Positions 43,801 through 56,770 of a stretch of DNA of 64,000 bases are shown here, piece by piece. The DNA is taken from contig NC_044005.1 in assembly GCF_900496995.4 (NCBI RefSeq), positions 27,037,363-27,101,362 on the forward strand, in the 5' to 3' direction. Each line of letters begins with the position of its first letter. Position 1 is the first letter of the stretch. The notes under the pieces are model-generated. The model was not told where the DNA came from and did not search any database. It saw only the letters and a list, made by a program, of their open reading frames with translations. Source of the DNA: Aquila chrysaetos chrysaetos. Lineage: Eukaryota > Chordata > Aves > Accipitriformes > Accipitridae. The translations under genes were made by a program, and so were the position numbers.

Positions 43801-46800
43801 AACCTAGCTTCAGATTGTGCTTTTTCAGGAAGGGATCCTTGTGTACAGCTCTCATCTCCCGGATGTTGCTGCAAAACACGTGATAATGCTGGTCAGCAGG
43901 GAGCCCAAGAAAACACCATTCCGTTGCTCTGTAACAGATTTCAGTGCCAGCCCCAAGGACTGCATAACTGCACCACCAACCGGCAAACCCCCAGTCTGCT
44001 GAAAAATCCTTCAAACATCATAGGTGAAGTGGGCTGAAGGTGGCTCTAAGGCCCCTGCCAAAGGATCTAACAGGCACTGGTCCTGGACCACAAACTCCAC
44101 AGGACAGGGTTAACCTGCATGGCCCACACTGCCAGGCACCTAAGCAAGATGGGGCATGGTGTATTTCCTGCTTAGACCTGATGTTGTCTCTGATTCTCTG
44201 GAGACACCAGTGCTGCCACCAGTGTGGCACCACAGACAGCAACAGCAGGTGTAGCTGGGCCAGCCCCGGAAGGGTGAAAAACCAGAAAATGCCAAGAGCA
44301 GAAAAGATGCACGTGGTGACGGAGGGAAAAAACTTCAATCACTGTGCAAGTCCAGAGCCAGCCAGCACGACAATGCCTCCGTACCCAACTCTCCGGCTTT
44401 GGGAGTTGCATGAATATGAAAGAAATCTTCCCAGATGCTATGGTAGTGGGTGCCAGCCCACCTGCAGCCCTCAGCCAGACTAATCATGTTTCCCCACTGC
44501 TTCTACTTATCAGAACTCAGGCCATTTACAAAACTCAACCAAGCTGTGGCTACAAGCTCTGCCTATTCTAGGCTAATACCAGAGCTGTGGAATTGCATGG
44601 TCCATCCCTCCCCCCTCCAGAGACCTTGAGCCTTTGAAGAGACAGCTTCAGCAAGGCACAGGGGTCTCCATGGTTTAGAGTGTTTGTTTTCCTGCGCCTA
44701 ACCTTGTTTAGGGCTAGGATTACCACCCAAAGACATTAGTGTCTCCCAAGACACAAGGACTGCTGCAATGAGGACGAGGTTTGCTATGAAACTGGCTCAT
44801 TATGGCTTCCTCCTTTCAGATGCTGACCCCCCCGCGGGAAGCAGGAGGCCCCAGCACAGGTCCTCACGAGTCAACCTCACAGCAATCAATCCAAACCAGA
44901 TTACCAGATGCAATGAGAGCCCGAGGCCAGCGTAAAGCGACACCTCAATGAGCCTCTGAGAGGAGATAAAGCTGCAGCACTTCCTCTCCAATCAAGACTA
45001 TTTTGCCAACCTTATTGTTCTGAGACCCAAATATTTACATGTTTTGTCTTAAGGAGCAGAATAGGATTTCACAAGGCAATTTGATTTGGGCACAATTTCC
45101 CCTTAATGCACTGTAACATAAGCTGCCCACCCTCCAAAGCCATTAGTGTGTTCAGTCTGTGCAAGCACTTGAGTCAGAAGACCCCCACGTGCCCAGAGGG
45201 GATGGGGAAGGATGATAGTCTGTCTCTGGAAAGCTGCATCATCTGACAGCAAAGGCCTCAGACCTATGTAGTGCTCACCTGAGAGGCTGATGAGCCCTGG
45301 GGAACCACCTCATTGGAAGCTAAATATGCCCACCTCCAAAAGCAGTAACCTGGTGCGGTGGCAGAAAGCAGATGATACATCTTGCTGTCTTCTAATCGCC
45401 ACTATACAAGTGATAGTAGTCACTCCTGGTCTTCTGCTCGATATCTACCAGTCCTCAACCAAGAACTACACAGATGAGGAACCAGACTGCCCCTTTTACA
45501 AGCAGCAGATGACTCCCAAGGAATGACAGGCCATTAGGAAGCTACGCACCCCTCATACTGCAACACCAATGTGGCCGTGATGAAGCTGTGCAGATCGTGG
45601 TACTCACCTAAGAAAGAGGTCCCAAAAGACATGTTGCTGATCTCTCCAAAGAGAATCAGCAAGGTCTTGACTGCTATTTAAAGATGACTGCCTGCATCTA
45701 TTTCTACTTGAAGGGGAAAAAGAGGTCTGCTCCTCACCTCATATCGATCTCATTGAAAGTGGTCAGCATGGCACAAGTATTCTGAGCCTCTTTCAGCCGC
45801 TGAGCAATACGCTGACGCATCCTATTCATTTTCACCTGAAAATTAAAAAGATATAAGCAGAAGCTACCTCAAGCTCATTCAAGGGGCAAAATGCACAAGA
45901 AACTCAAAAGGCCCTTCTTCTTGCCATCTGGTTGACTAGCAATAGATGTTTAGGGCCAAGGTTTTCACTCCAGGTCTCCCTGAGGAGCATGACAGGCTGA
46001 GCTGATTTCACTAGAGCTGTCCAGCTCAATACACAGTTCACTTGAAAAGCAGTGCTGAAATGCATCACAGTATAACTACTTCCAACCTATGTGTTCCTCA
46101 GGACCTCCAAGCATGCATAGGTTTCCAGCATGAGGCTAATGAGAGAAGAGCAAGACTGCTAAGAAAGCAGGCTGCTCAACCATGTTCTCTTAAGAATGCA
46201 CAAGGCAGCTGCAGCAGCCTCAGCCCTTTGCTGAGGGCTTGTGGACAGACCAAGCAGATCACACTGAGCCTTCTGTGCTCAGTCAGCAGAGTTCAAGACA
46301 AGACTTTTGCCTAGAAAAGACCTGCGTCAGATCAGACCTGGCTCCTCCTCCAGCCCACCCCTAAGCGGTGCCCTCATGTAGAGAATTTCCCATCTGTCAC
46401 AGCCCCACTGAGCTGGATGTGAACAGGTAGATACAGACTCATCCAGAAAGCTCAAGACTTATGCCAGAACAGACTGTCACCCAGCAACAGAAGCCTTGGC
46501 AAGCCCCTACTCCCACAGCTTACCCTATGTTCTGATCGGGCACCTTTGCTGGGCACTGCCTCCCCAGGAGGGGCTGCCGCTGGGGCTGCAGCTGGCTTCA
46601 CCGCAGACACTGAGGGTAAAGAACACATCAGTCAAAAAGGAAAGCCAGGGCTTAATTGCAATGCCCTGAGGTAGAAAGCCCATCTGAGCTCCTTGCTCAA
46701 GCAACACAGCCTTGAATTGGGCTGGGCAGGTTCCAGGCATAGCTGAGCTCTCTAGTCTGGAGCATGCAGGGCAATAATGTGGGGAGGCCTTCACCATAAA

Positions 46801-49800
46801 TGCCAGGCTGTTTGCTGTCTTTAAGCTTACACACTCTCCCCAAGTAAGAGAGGCTTGAAAATAGGAGAAAATGGCTGTTGGCTCACCTGGTTTGCTATCA
46901 ATGGGCTGAGTTGACACAGGCGGCACTGGTGGCATTGTAGTGGGAATTGGTGCTGCAGCAGGGGGAGGAGCAGCTGCAGCTACAGGTTCAGGGGCTGCAG
47001 GAGGAGGAGGGGCTGCTGCTGGTTTGGCCTTGGCAGGAGCAGCTGAAAGACAAGGAAGAACCATGGTAAGGGCAACAACAGCTTCCACTGTCAGGGATCT
47101 CTGAGTCCAGCCAACCTGATAAAAGTTAACCCTCCAGCAGAGTGCCCTTATGTTCTCAGCACTACTGAACTGATAGGAGCCACCACAAGAGGATCCCAAG
47201 GTGAAAGTGTTTTACTCATCGACACCCTAGATCTCCTCACTGTGCACAAGATTGAATGCTAAAGAGAAGAGGGTGGAGAAGGGAGTTGTATCAGTGGAAT
47301 TCTCAACTAATTTTAACTTAGAGCTGCAGTCTCCTCCAGAGGGAGCAAAAGGAAAGTTCTGCCCTCAGAAGGGCTGAAATTATGCTTTTCTAATGGACAA
47401 AAGAATAGGAGTATTTTCTTCCAGCTAGAGAGGCAGATGGAGGAAACATTTAACCTCTCTCAGGATCCCTCTAAATGCCTTGCTTCCATCTTCAGAAAAA
47501 GATTGGTGGAAACAGGAAGGCCTGTGCAAGTTATACATGCCTGACTTACCCCCAGTTTTCCTGAGTTTGAACAGAGGTGTCCCCCCTTCCACTTTGCCAC
47601 CATCGGGTACCAGAAGGGCTTCAATCACACCAGCTGCTGGGGCTGGAACTTGCACTGATGTCTGCAAAACGGAAAATCAGTGAAATTCCCCCAAACTTTG
47701 GATGGAGAACAAGTGCCCAAGATGCCAATATGCGCAGATAAGACATTGTAATTTGGCACAGACAGCAGCTCTGTCTCGCACCATTTGTGCCCGTTTTCAC
47801 ACCCCCCACTGGGATTTTGTGCCAATGCTTAGAAGTTTTGGGAGATGCTGGCAGTGTAACATATAGCCTGATCTTCCTGCTCCAGGGTACAATCAAGAAT
47901 TGACCCGCTGCCAGCATCTTCCTGACAGCAACACCGGAAGCAGAACTTGGCAGGGCGTTTTAGCAAGAACTTCAAAGCTTAAGAGTCCTTTAAGGAGTGA
48001 GTAAAATTAAAGGCTAAATTTAAAACAGTCTGAAGACATCCTATGGCTCTGCAGATTTCTCCTCTGTTTAAACACAAACATGTTTCAAAGCTTAGAGCAC
48101 CGAAATTGGAAGGAAGAGTGGAATTGCAGCTCCAACAAACATCAGCACCACTGATGCTTAATCAAATGTATGAGGAAGGAAAGTTATCAAAGAATTCTCA
48201 TTTAAGGCACAGCCAGCTTTCATACTAGATGAGAAAAGCTTTTCTCCATCAAGGAAGCAGGAGACACAGGCAGGGCCTGCAGGCTTTAGGAGCTCTTAGT
48301 GGGGAGGAGCCATACAGGGTACCTGCTACAGAACTAGAAAAAGTTTTGGTCCAGAAAACTCCTACCTTGTCTGTTTCAATCTCACACACCACTTCATCTT
48401 CTGCCACTGTGTCTCCAACAGCTGAATGATAGATATGAAGACCACTGTGAGGAAGGAGGTGTGCTCTGGCCTCCCCTCTTAACCCACAGCAGTCTCCCCC
48501 ACTAATCCAGAATTTTCTCACTCCAGTTCTCCACAGCTGCTAAAGAAAAGTCTAGCTCAAACATCAATCTACTGCAGAGTCTGATTCCAGTTTAGACATC
48601 ACCCTTCACCCAACATCACCCATGACAGAGAGGTGTTGAGGCAGTAACTGCAATCCTTACCCCTCAGAAGAACTGCAATTAACTGCCTCATTTGTCACAG
48701 ACTGAAAGGCACAGAGCAGGCTGTCAGCCAGTGAACTACAATGCACCCCCGAGCTGCCCAGTGCAGCAGCAACGGTTCTGAGAATTTCAGGGAAGAGGCA
48801 ACAGCTTACCTTTCTCCCACCTGACATCTCCTTCTGTGACTGACTCTGCAAAGGCTGGTGTGTTCACCGTAACCACGTCATCCCCTGTGAGAGAGAGAGA
48901 GAGACAGACTTGAACGCATTCAGAGTTCAAAACTTATGGCATTGCTTCATTCTTGTCATCAGGACTCTACTAGAGGGGGTAAGTCAACAGACATCAAACG
49001 TTGGCCTTCTCCTTGCTTCAACACTGATTAACACAAGAGAATTCCCATTGGACTGAAAGTCACATTGTGACAGGAATGCCAGACAAAATCTTTAAGGCCC
49101 CAGGACATAAACACTCAGCCATCCGCCAAGGTGGGACAGCAGTGGACCTAGACCAAGAATGGAAGAGGCAGCTTCAGCTGTTGTCAGGACACCAACAGGT
49201 AGCACAAGAGCCATCCCGCTGACTCCTGACTTTTTACTTACTACGTACTGCAGTGGTTCTGAAGTAACGGACAGTGAAGACACTGGAGCTATTTACTCTG
49301 CAGAAAGAGAGAAAGACATGAACACAGAAGTATGTTCCTCTGCAGGCTGCCAGCACCAAGCTGAAGTACAGAATTTACACTTGCTTAACTGATCTGAAAG
49401 GCTGCTCAGCTGTTCTGATGTATTTGTTCCAAGGACACCTACTTACTGTTCAAGCTGCAACAATCCCACTAAGAAAGGAAACATTGCAGCTTACCATCAC
49501 TAGTGCTCTCAGTAACTCAGTGAGAACTGACATTTAAGGAATTTTAATTTAGGGAGGCAACCCAACAGAACCCCTGCGGTTCAAATACTGATAAAAGGCT
49601 GACCCAGACAGCCCACCCTACGCCCAAGACTAGTGCAGTAACCATTTTCTACCTCCAGATCAGGACCGTCATCTCTACAGAAGTTGCTAGATTGCTCCAA
49701 AAAAAGAGAAAGTCCCGTAAATTGCCTATGGCAACACATCCAAGAGACAGCTATTTCTCTCCACCATGTCCCTTCACAGGGACCTGGCAATCCCAAGTGT

Positions 49801-52800
49801 TCCAAAGGATGTTTTTTGTATCTACTGACACCACATTTGGAAACCTGAAGCAAACGTGCTTTAGCATTTCCTCTAACACAGGCTACTTGGTGCAAAACAG
49901 ACCAGCTTTTCAGGCTTTTATGGATATGCTCTTAAGGTTATTTCCCCAAATACATTTTCACAAGACCACCTTAGCAATACAAACCTTGCCATATGAACAA
50001 CAGCTCCCTGAACCATGCCACTTCTGACAGAAATCATACCAGGAGGCCACCATAGAGCAAAGACTTCTAGTCAGATAATCAAAGGCTAGAGATCCATTTA
50101 TCACCAGTCTCCTCATTCCTGTCCCTTCCATGCCTCAGTATCTGGTTCCAAACAAGGTTTATTTTCTTTAAGCGTGCCAGAGTTTCTGACCTGCAAAACC
50201 TAGATTTTGTTAGGGCTAGCTCCACGCTCCTATGATGTGCACAGGGATTTTATGACAGCCAACCATATTCTGCCTCCCAGCTCTGAAATCTTATCAGGGC
50301 TAGAGCAGCCCCAGCCTCTCCACATCACAACTTTCCTGCAGATACTTACACAAGCTTCCTGCTGTTCATGTAAGCCAGTCCCTGGCTCCCAGCCACACCT
50401 GTGAATGAAAATGGTATTACCCCACAGGAACGTTGTCCAGCCCTCAAGTGTCCCTGTCAGGTTAAAGAGTGCAGAGGATACCACTGTCCACCCTGAAAGA
50501 AGCTTGCAACTAAGTGGGGAATATAAGCATACAGAGGCACGTCAGTGCCATCAAACCTGCCCAGAGCTTGCCAAGAACAGTGGTCTTGTCTTCATCTAGA
50601 TTTATAGAGATGGGAAAAACAGTTGTATCTTGACCTCGATGCTCATAAGGAGAACTTTGAAAAGGGCAAACAAAGCAGCAGCTACCCCAGTCAGAACAAA
50701 ACCAGGAAACAGCTACGAGGAACACCTCCAGGACTGCTAAAACCTCAGTTGCTGCTGAGTTATCCTCACCAATACAAAGGGGTTCCTAATAGGAGCAAGG
50801 CATCAGTCCCCTAAGAGGCACCCCCAGGAAGCCTCACAGTTGCATGGATAGGTAAGGAGTCAAAAAAAGAATGAAAACGGGGTGTAGGGCAGAGTAGCAA
50901 GACACCATTACCCCTGCTCTCTGTCTACCTCTTGTCCCAAGAACACTTCTTTCCAAAGCTCACAGCAGGGAGGTACTTGCATAGCTTCTCAGTTTCACAT
51001 ACCCCACCGTCCCCTTCCCACACTGCTCACATGCCCTGACACTGCAATTTTTATTATGAACCAAACTCCTGTCCTTTTCTTTTTCAGAGCACTGGGCAGT
51101 TTTCCAGTCTGATCTTAAAGAGAGTCAGCATAGCAAATGGAGAACATAGTTATCTCAATTACACAATGCCAGAAGGAAGAACCATTTCCCCACTTGATTT
51201 TTAAAAAAAGTGATACAATTTTGACACCATCCCCTACTAAAGAGTTGCTATTGGAACACTAGGAGCTGGAAAAGGTAAGCAGATTTAACTGGTTTCTCAA
51301 TGTGGAATCAGAAGTGAGTGAGGTAATGCTACATAACACAGTACAGCTAGAAAAAACAGAGCTCTGGGAAAATCCAGTTTAAGTAGCGAAGAGGAGTTCA
51401 TAGGCATACTAGATTTGACATGTCACTTAATATTCACCCATCATTTTCAAAGGAGTTTATTAGAGAGCTAGGCTCTGCAACAGTATGTGTTTCAAGCACT
51501 GCAGTGCTTGAAATACACTCTGCTGCTGCTGTGAAATCTTCACCAGAGCTGAATGGATTGGGCAGTACATATATTAGGCAAGGGAGGCACTCACATGGAA
51601 ACACAGCTCATTTCACCAACTGTTTCTTCATTACATGACTGACGGAAATAAACCCCAATCAAACCTATTACCAATTTCCATCATCAGCTCTGTTCTGTCT
51701 AGGTAGTTTGAAATGAAATAAAAGCATAAGACTCACCAGACAGAGAACATCTTGCCAGAGTACAGTTCCCCTGTCAGAGAGAAGAGGAACTATCAGTATT
51801 GCAAAAAGACAGACCCACCCTAGAAGGACTTTGGTTTTCCCACGAGACCTAGATCAGAGATGGGACCCATCATTCCCATGCTCTAGACTGCAGGCATGCT
51901 ACTTTCCCATAACGTGCTATAGCAGGAGACGGCGAGAGCATCTACACCCTCCTCTTTGCTTTGTCTCCTTCCAGGATTCTTTCCTGTGGAGCGATGTTAA
52001 ACCTGATGCACTTGGTTTTCAGTTGTGGCTCCAGCTGTTTTGACCTTCTCATGCATACTTTCCTCTTTAAGAAGGAACAGATTTCTAAGGACTCATTCAC
52101 TAAAATTTGCTATGAATGAGAAGGTCAAGGGTAGCTACTGGATACAACAATAAAACATCCCATGATGTTTACTCCTACAGTCACAAATGCAGCATCTGGG
52201 GTTTTTTTGTTTGTTTGTTTTAAGGCTATGGAGCCTTTGAACTCCAGAAGGCCAGAATTTCCCTTGATGGAAAAATTTCTACTGCCCTCACTGAGCCAGG
52301 AATTCCACCTTCTGGTGATGTTTCACTTCACACTCATGTAATCATTGACTGCACTCCTAGCTCAGCGTAACATTCCTCAAAAGTAAAAGACATTTCAAGA
52401 TATTCCAGTTACCTTCCCTATTGTTATTATACATTTCTCTAGCATCAAACCTGCAGATTTGGAGAATGTAAGAACTCTTTAAAAGCTATAGGAAAATATC
52501 ACAGTAACCATGACTAAAATGCAGTTGACTGGTTTGGAAGAACAGCTACCCAACAGCTCAAAGCACCCTTATCCAGCAGCTAAGGTAAGAGGTAAAAATT
52601 AGATTTCATTCACATCTTCAGCGTCTGAAGGGAAGTTTGCATATAAGCCCTGATTTCAGCTTCACCAGAGCAAGCAGGATGGGATATAACTGATCTTAAA
52701 TACCAAAATAATTTGTGGAGCTGTGTGTGGTAAGACAGTATAGACATCGAGGACCACAGAGATACTTAAACTTGTCACACCATCTGCAGGACTGAGCGCT

Positions 52801-55800
52801 GTAGCATACAAAAATATATTCAGTGAACACTCCATATCATCAAAACTACTAACAGGTCTGGAATCAGCCACCTGGCAGTTTAATTACCCAAACGTATTGA
52901 TCGATTTGGCTTCTCAGATATTAACGCATGGTCAACTCAATGATCAATGGGCAGTTCAACAGGGTTATGATTAGCTGTGCCAAGGATGAAGGCGGCCAGG
53001 CTGACTTGCTGCTAAGCCAGCGTGGGTCTGGCAGAGCTCAGGAGCTCCAGCACAGCGCCATGCAGCTACCCTGTTTGCCAGCCCGCTGCAGGGACCGACG
53101 ATCCTGGACCAACAGTCCTGCAAAAACAGCCTCCAGCAGGGCCTGCTGGAGCCCCTGCCCCAGGACGGACTGGGGAAGGGAAAGCAGGGAGCACTGCACA
53201 GACTTTGCAGAGTCATCGCGAATGCTACAACGCTTAATCTTGGTGCAGCACGGGCGCCCTGCTAACTCAGATCTGGTTTGTTTAGAGACAGCCCTAAGCT
53301 GGGATCAGTAAGACAAATTTCAAGTTAACTCTGCTTGGTCAAGTGTGTAAAGCACCACAATCCTAAGCACATAGGTTAGTTCCTGTATTGATCCTGTATT
53401 GAAGCAACCTGAACTCCCCTCTGCCCATTAATGTTTTCCTGGGTGCTTCATAAAAAAAGTGGTAAAGGTATTCCTAGCACCCTACACATAACTTGTTAAG
53501 AAAGAGGTACAGACCCAGACTGAGGCAAAACCAGCCAATTTTATTTGCTCATGACCAGTTTACTGTAAGGTTTAAAAAAAAAAGTTTAGAAGGCCTGTCC
53601 TAAAATAAATTGTTGCAAGAAAACACACCTGCAGCTCTCTTCCGTGATGAAAGCTCCACAACCACTGCAAAATTAAGGAGAAAAACTGGTATCACTCTAC
53701 CCTTCCGTCTTTCAGGTTAAGAAGTGAGGGAAAGAGCTCTAATGGGAGGAAGAAGCACTAATGAAAGATAAGGAGACTCCCTCTCTCTTGTGTCCATCCC
53801 TTAACCACAGTACCTCAGAGACGCACGTGCAGCTCCAAGAGATGCCTGACAGGGTTGCTTCCTGTTCCCTTTTTCCCGGAAGGAATCACTGTGATTGCAC
53901 CTGTTCCTGGTATCACCTGGTTAAATCTGCCTCTGCCTGATCTTGGAGCTTCTTCAGTGAAAATAGAAATATTTAGTTTTCGCTAGCTGGCATTAGCACT
54001 TTGGGTCACTTTAAAGAGACAGCCTTCACTTGAAGAAATAAGTCTTGGTCTAATTAGCTAGTGACTCACACACCAAGTGATTAATTTTTCCCCTACATTT
54101 CACATGACTTCTCAGAATTGCTTTTATAACTGTTATTATGTCGAAGGGACCCTGGCACACAGCGTCCCAGGCCACACCTTTCAAGGAGCCATCACCTTCC
54201 AGTAGGTCACTACACAGTGAAATAAATTATGGAATACATCAGCTAAAGTGACAGCCTGTATACCTACACATTTCTTCTCCAGGAGTGGGAACAGTGACCA
54301 GTTCAGGTAAGGACACTAACTGAAGAAGGTACAGTTAATTTCAACAGAGGCAAAACAGAAGCCCAGTGCTGGGCAGCTCTGACAACAGGCAAAGCAGCAA
54401 TCGGTTATCCAGCCCTGGCTTCTTCAAAGCAAAGAAGCTGCTGCTTTAACAACAAGGATGAGCACAAACCACTGCTACACACAAAAAACCCATGGCACAT
54501 CTTTCATGGATTTTAACACAATTATATACAGCATGGCAGGGCAGATGCTAAGATGGGATGGAGATAACAATGCTGAATGGTAAAGGATACTGTTACTAAG
54601 ATGACAGACTGAGAACTCCATCACACAGGGAAGATCAAACAGGGAAGAAAAAGTTCTTTAAAAACTCTTCCCCAGATAAACAGGAGGACTTGATTCTCAA
54701 AGCACTGAACGTAGCTCCTGATCAAACCATCCTTTTTCAGACTAGCTCTTCTCTGGACTTTTTCAGGTCATCCTTCAACAGCTGCCTTTCCTCCTCCACC
54801 TCGAGTCTTACATGCTTGGATGCAGGCTATTGATGCACACTCACGATTTCTACCTGATACATGAATCCAGGACCTTTTTCTCTTCTACGAGATCATCAAA
54901 ATCCAGCCAACCCTGCCCTACCCTCATTGTTTCTTGCTGACTCCACTGTCCTCTCATTCAACCCTACACTTTTGAATTTTTTACATGTCTATTGTTCTCA
55001 CTTCTCCCATCAGAGGTTTGCCAAGTTCTGGCGTTTCTTTCCATCTCACCAAAAGCCTGTATTATCCCTTTCGTCAAAACTTACTTCCCATGTCCCTATT
55101 GAAATGGAAATCAAACTACTGCTACCATCTTGACTTCTCAACTTTTTTAGTACATCTAACAGGTTAAATAAAATTATATTCCCTTCCTAGCACTCAGCTA
55201 TAACCTCCTGTAACCTCCTGATTTGCAGACTAGTTTTGTAAAAGGTTGGAATACTCCATCTGGCTTTCCCCTCCATTCTGTGTAATTACACAGCACCACT
55301 GAGAGCTGACAAAGCATAAATATTGTTAAAATGCCACTTAAATAAGCTTATTTTAACCTACACTATAATCAATTTGTATCGACATATATGTAAAACAAAA
55401 TATAACTATATAGTTAGTTATAAATTGTTTATAGTGGTTTTATATACACACACAGAGATATTTATAAACACGAATCTGTTTCTAGTGCCGAGAGACAAGC
55501 ATTTAACACACAATAGCCCTATGGGGAAGCATAACATAATGTTCAACATTACAATTAGCTGTCAACACTTCCTCACCTACATTCACACAATGGCTAAAAT
55601 CAAATCTCATGCTCTAAGGCTTCAGCTGGTCATCTGGAAGAGAAGTGACCTTTTTCCTCCTGTAGGCATGCATATATACGTATGTATACGCATGCTTATA
55701 TATATGTACGTAGACAAAGCTGTGCATGTTTGCTATTTAAACGGAAGACGTGGCCCGAAGTCAGCAAACGACAGAAACGAGCGGGCCAAGAGCTGCCACG

Positions 55801-56551
55801 GTATTGATTTGAGTTGCTGGCTCTGGCTATCGGACCCCGCAAGCCCAGCCTACCACCAGCACAGGTTACTGCTGTTTGCACCGGTTGGTTCAACGACGGC
55901 TTTGAAAATTGAGCACAGGAATTAAGTAAGAAAATAGGCACCACTTCATTTGCCGTTTCTGCACCGGGCCGACCCCGGCCGGGGAGGGTCTCTGCCGGCG
56001 GAGGCCGAGGCGGGGGACGCAGCGAGTCGCGGCTGCCAACAGAGCCGCCCCCCAAACCGCTTCAGCCCAGCGACAGGCGGCGACCGCGCAGCCCGAGAGC
56101 GGCGCTTTTCGGAGGCTCTTCCCCTCGGTCAGCTCTGCCCGGTGCCGCAGGCGAGGCGCCGCCTCTCCCGACGGGGGCGGCGGGCCCGGCCCGGCCCGGC
56201 CCGGGAGGGGGCAGCGGCACACGCACTGGCCCCGAGAAGGGGCAGCGCCGCGCTCACCCCGGCCCCGGCCCCTCCCGGGGGTGGGGGGCAGCCCCGCCGC
56301 CCGTGCCGCCCCTCCCTGCCCTGCCCTCCGCGCCCGGGGCGGCGGTGCCTCGCGTCGGGCGGGGGGGGGAAGGAGGGGGGGGAAGGAAGGGGGGGACGCG
56401 TCCCGGTGCCCTTGGCGGCGCCGCCGCCGTCCCCGCCCGTCCAACCGGCGCCCGCCCTCCCTCCCCGCGGCGGGCGCCCGCGGCGGGCAGTACCTGCCGG
56501 AGGGCGCGCAGCGAGCCCCAGCCCCCCAGCAGCCCGCCACAGCAGCAGCAT
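40816..56551 (-). CDS. DLST: Dihydrolipoamide succinyltransferase (OGDH complex E2), 15 coding exons
   Basis: Mitochondrial E2 core of the 2-oxoglutarate dehydrogenase complex; transfers succinyl from lipoate to CoA in the TCA cycle. Exons: 56494-56551, 51737-51770, 50350-50398, 49242-49297, 48810-48884, 48366-48421, 47550-47661, 46887-47042, 46524-46609, 45738-45835, 43738-43868, 43083-43156, 42168-42251, 41457-41624, 40816-40950. The lipoyl domain is in exons 5-7 with the lipoyl lysine in EIETDK. A Pro/Ala-rich linker follows (exons 8-9), with no E1-binding domain seen, as in mammals. The catalytic domain ends with YDHRLIDG (His/Asp active site) and RVLLLDL. Exons 2-15 join perfectly and match human. 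Exon 1 does not: its only ATG (56551) ends one base out of phase with exon 2. Without one base in the C6 run at 56522-56527, the product would be 456 residues beginning [19 protein letters not shown] (human 453). Confidence 0.94.
42790..42807 (+). repeat. Poly-A run (18 A) in DLST intron
   Basis: Eighteen consecutive A on the plus strand in the intron between the exons at 43083 and 42251. It could be the tail of an old retroposed sequence, but I recognised no SINE, LINE or gene copy in front of it and no flanking duplication. Confidence 0.7.
48889..48904 (+). repeat. (GA)8 microsatellite at DLST exon 5 acceptor
   Basis: Eight GA units on the plus strand, directly next to the exon start at 48884. 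On the transcribed strand this is a (TC)n run that supplies the polypyrimidine tract just before CACAG. Confidence 0.75.
53629..53664 (-). other. Candidate 36-nt cassette exon in DLST intron 1
   Basis: On the minus strand a strong pyrimidine tract ending TTTTGCAG precedes 36 bases without a stop in the DLST frame, followed by donor CAG|GTGTGT. The length is a multiple of three, so inclusion would not shift frame. In the frame needed by exon 2 it would read [12 protein letters not shown]. No counterpart exists in the human protein that I recall. It may be chance. Confidence 0.25.
55360..55715. repeat. AT-rich, partly alternating purine-pyrimidine block
   Basis: Low-complexity sequence in DLST intron 1 with TATATA, ACACACAC and a palindrome-rich run at 55669-55710 (catatatacgtatgtatacg followed by catgcttatatatatgtacg). 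It contains MEF2-like (TATTTATAA) and CTATATAG sites, which in such composition may be accidental. Confidence 0.5.
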
Positions 56552-56770
56552 CGCGGCGGCGGCGGCGGGAGGAGCCGGAGGGCGGACACCGGAAGCAGGC
56601 CCGGCGCGAGCCGGAAGTGCGCAGGGCCGGACCAACCTCTCCGGAGCGGGGGGAGCGGGGTCAGAGGGGCGGCACTATACCGGGCGGGGGGGGGGGGTGG
56701 GCTGTGGAGCAGGGGCAGGCGTGGGGACGGGGCTGCGGGGTGAGGACAGGCCTAAGGCAGGGGCTGCGGG
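55960..56770. promoter_or_regulatory. DLST: CpG-island promoter of DLST
   Basis: Very CpG-rich block covering DLST exon 1, the first 500 bases of intron 1 and about 200 bases upstream. Two CCGGAAG ETS-type motifs lie at about 56590 and 56611 just upstream of exon 1, typical of nuclear-encoded mitochondrial genes. No TATA box is seen. Edges are by eye. Confidence 0.7.
56686..56697 (+). repeat. Poly-G run (12 G)
   Basis: Run of 12 G about 130 bases upstream of the DLST ATG, within a G-rich stretch that could form a G-quadruplex. Confidence 0.7.

Larger units (their letters stand above)
51771..56493 (-). other. DLST: DLST intron 1 (4.7 kb)
   Basis: Longest intron of the gene. Its 5' part is CpG island; the rest is AT-rich. 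It holds a candidate cassette exon at 53629-53664 and an alternating AT-rich block at about 55360-55715. No other gene, RNA gene or mobile element was recognised. Confidence 0.6.
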
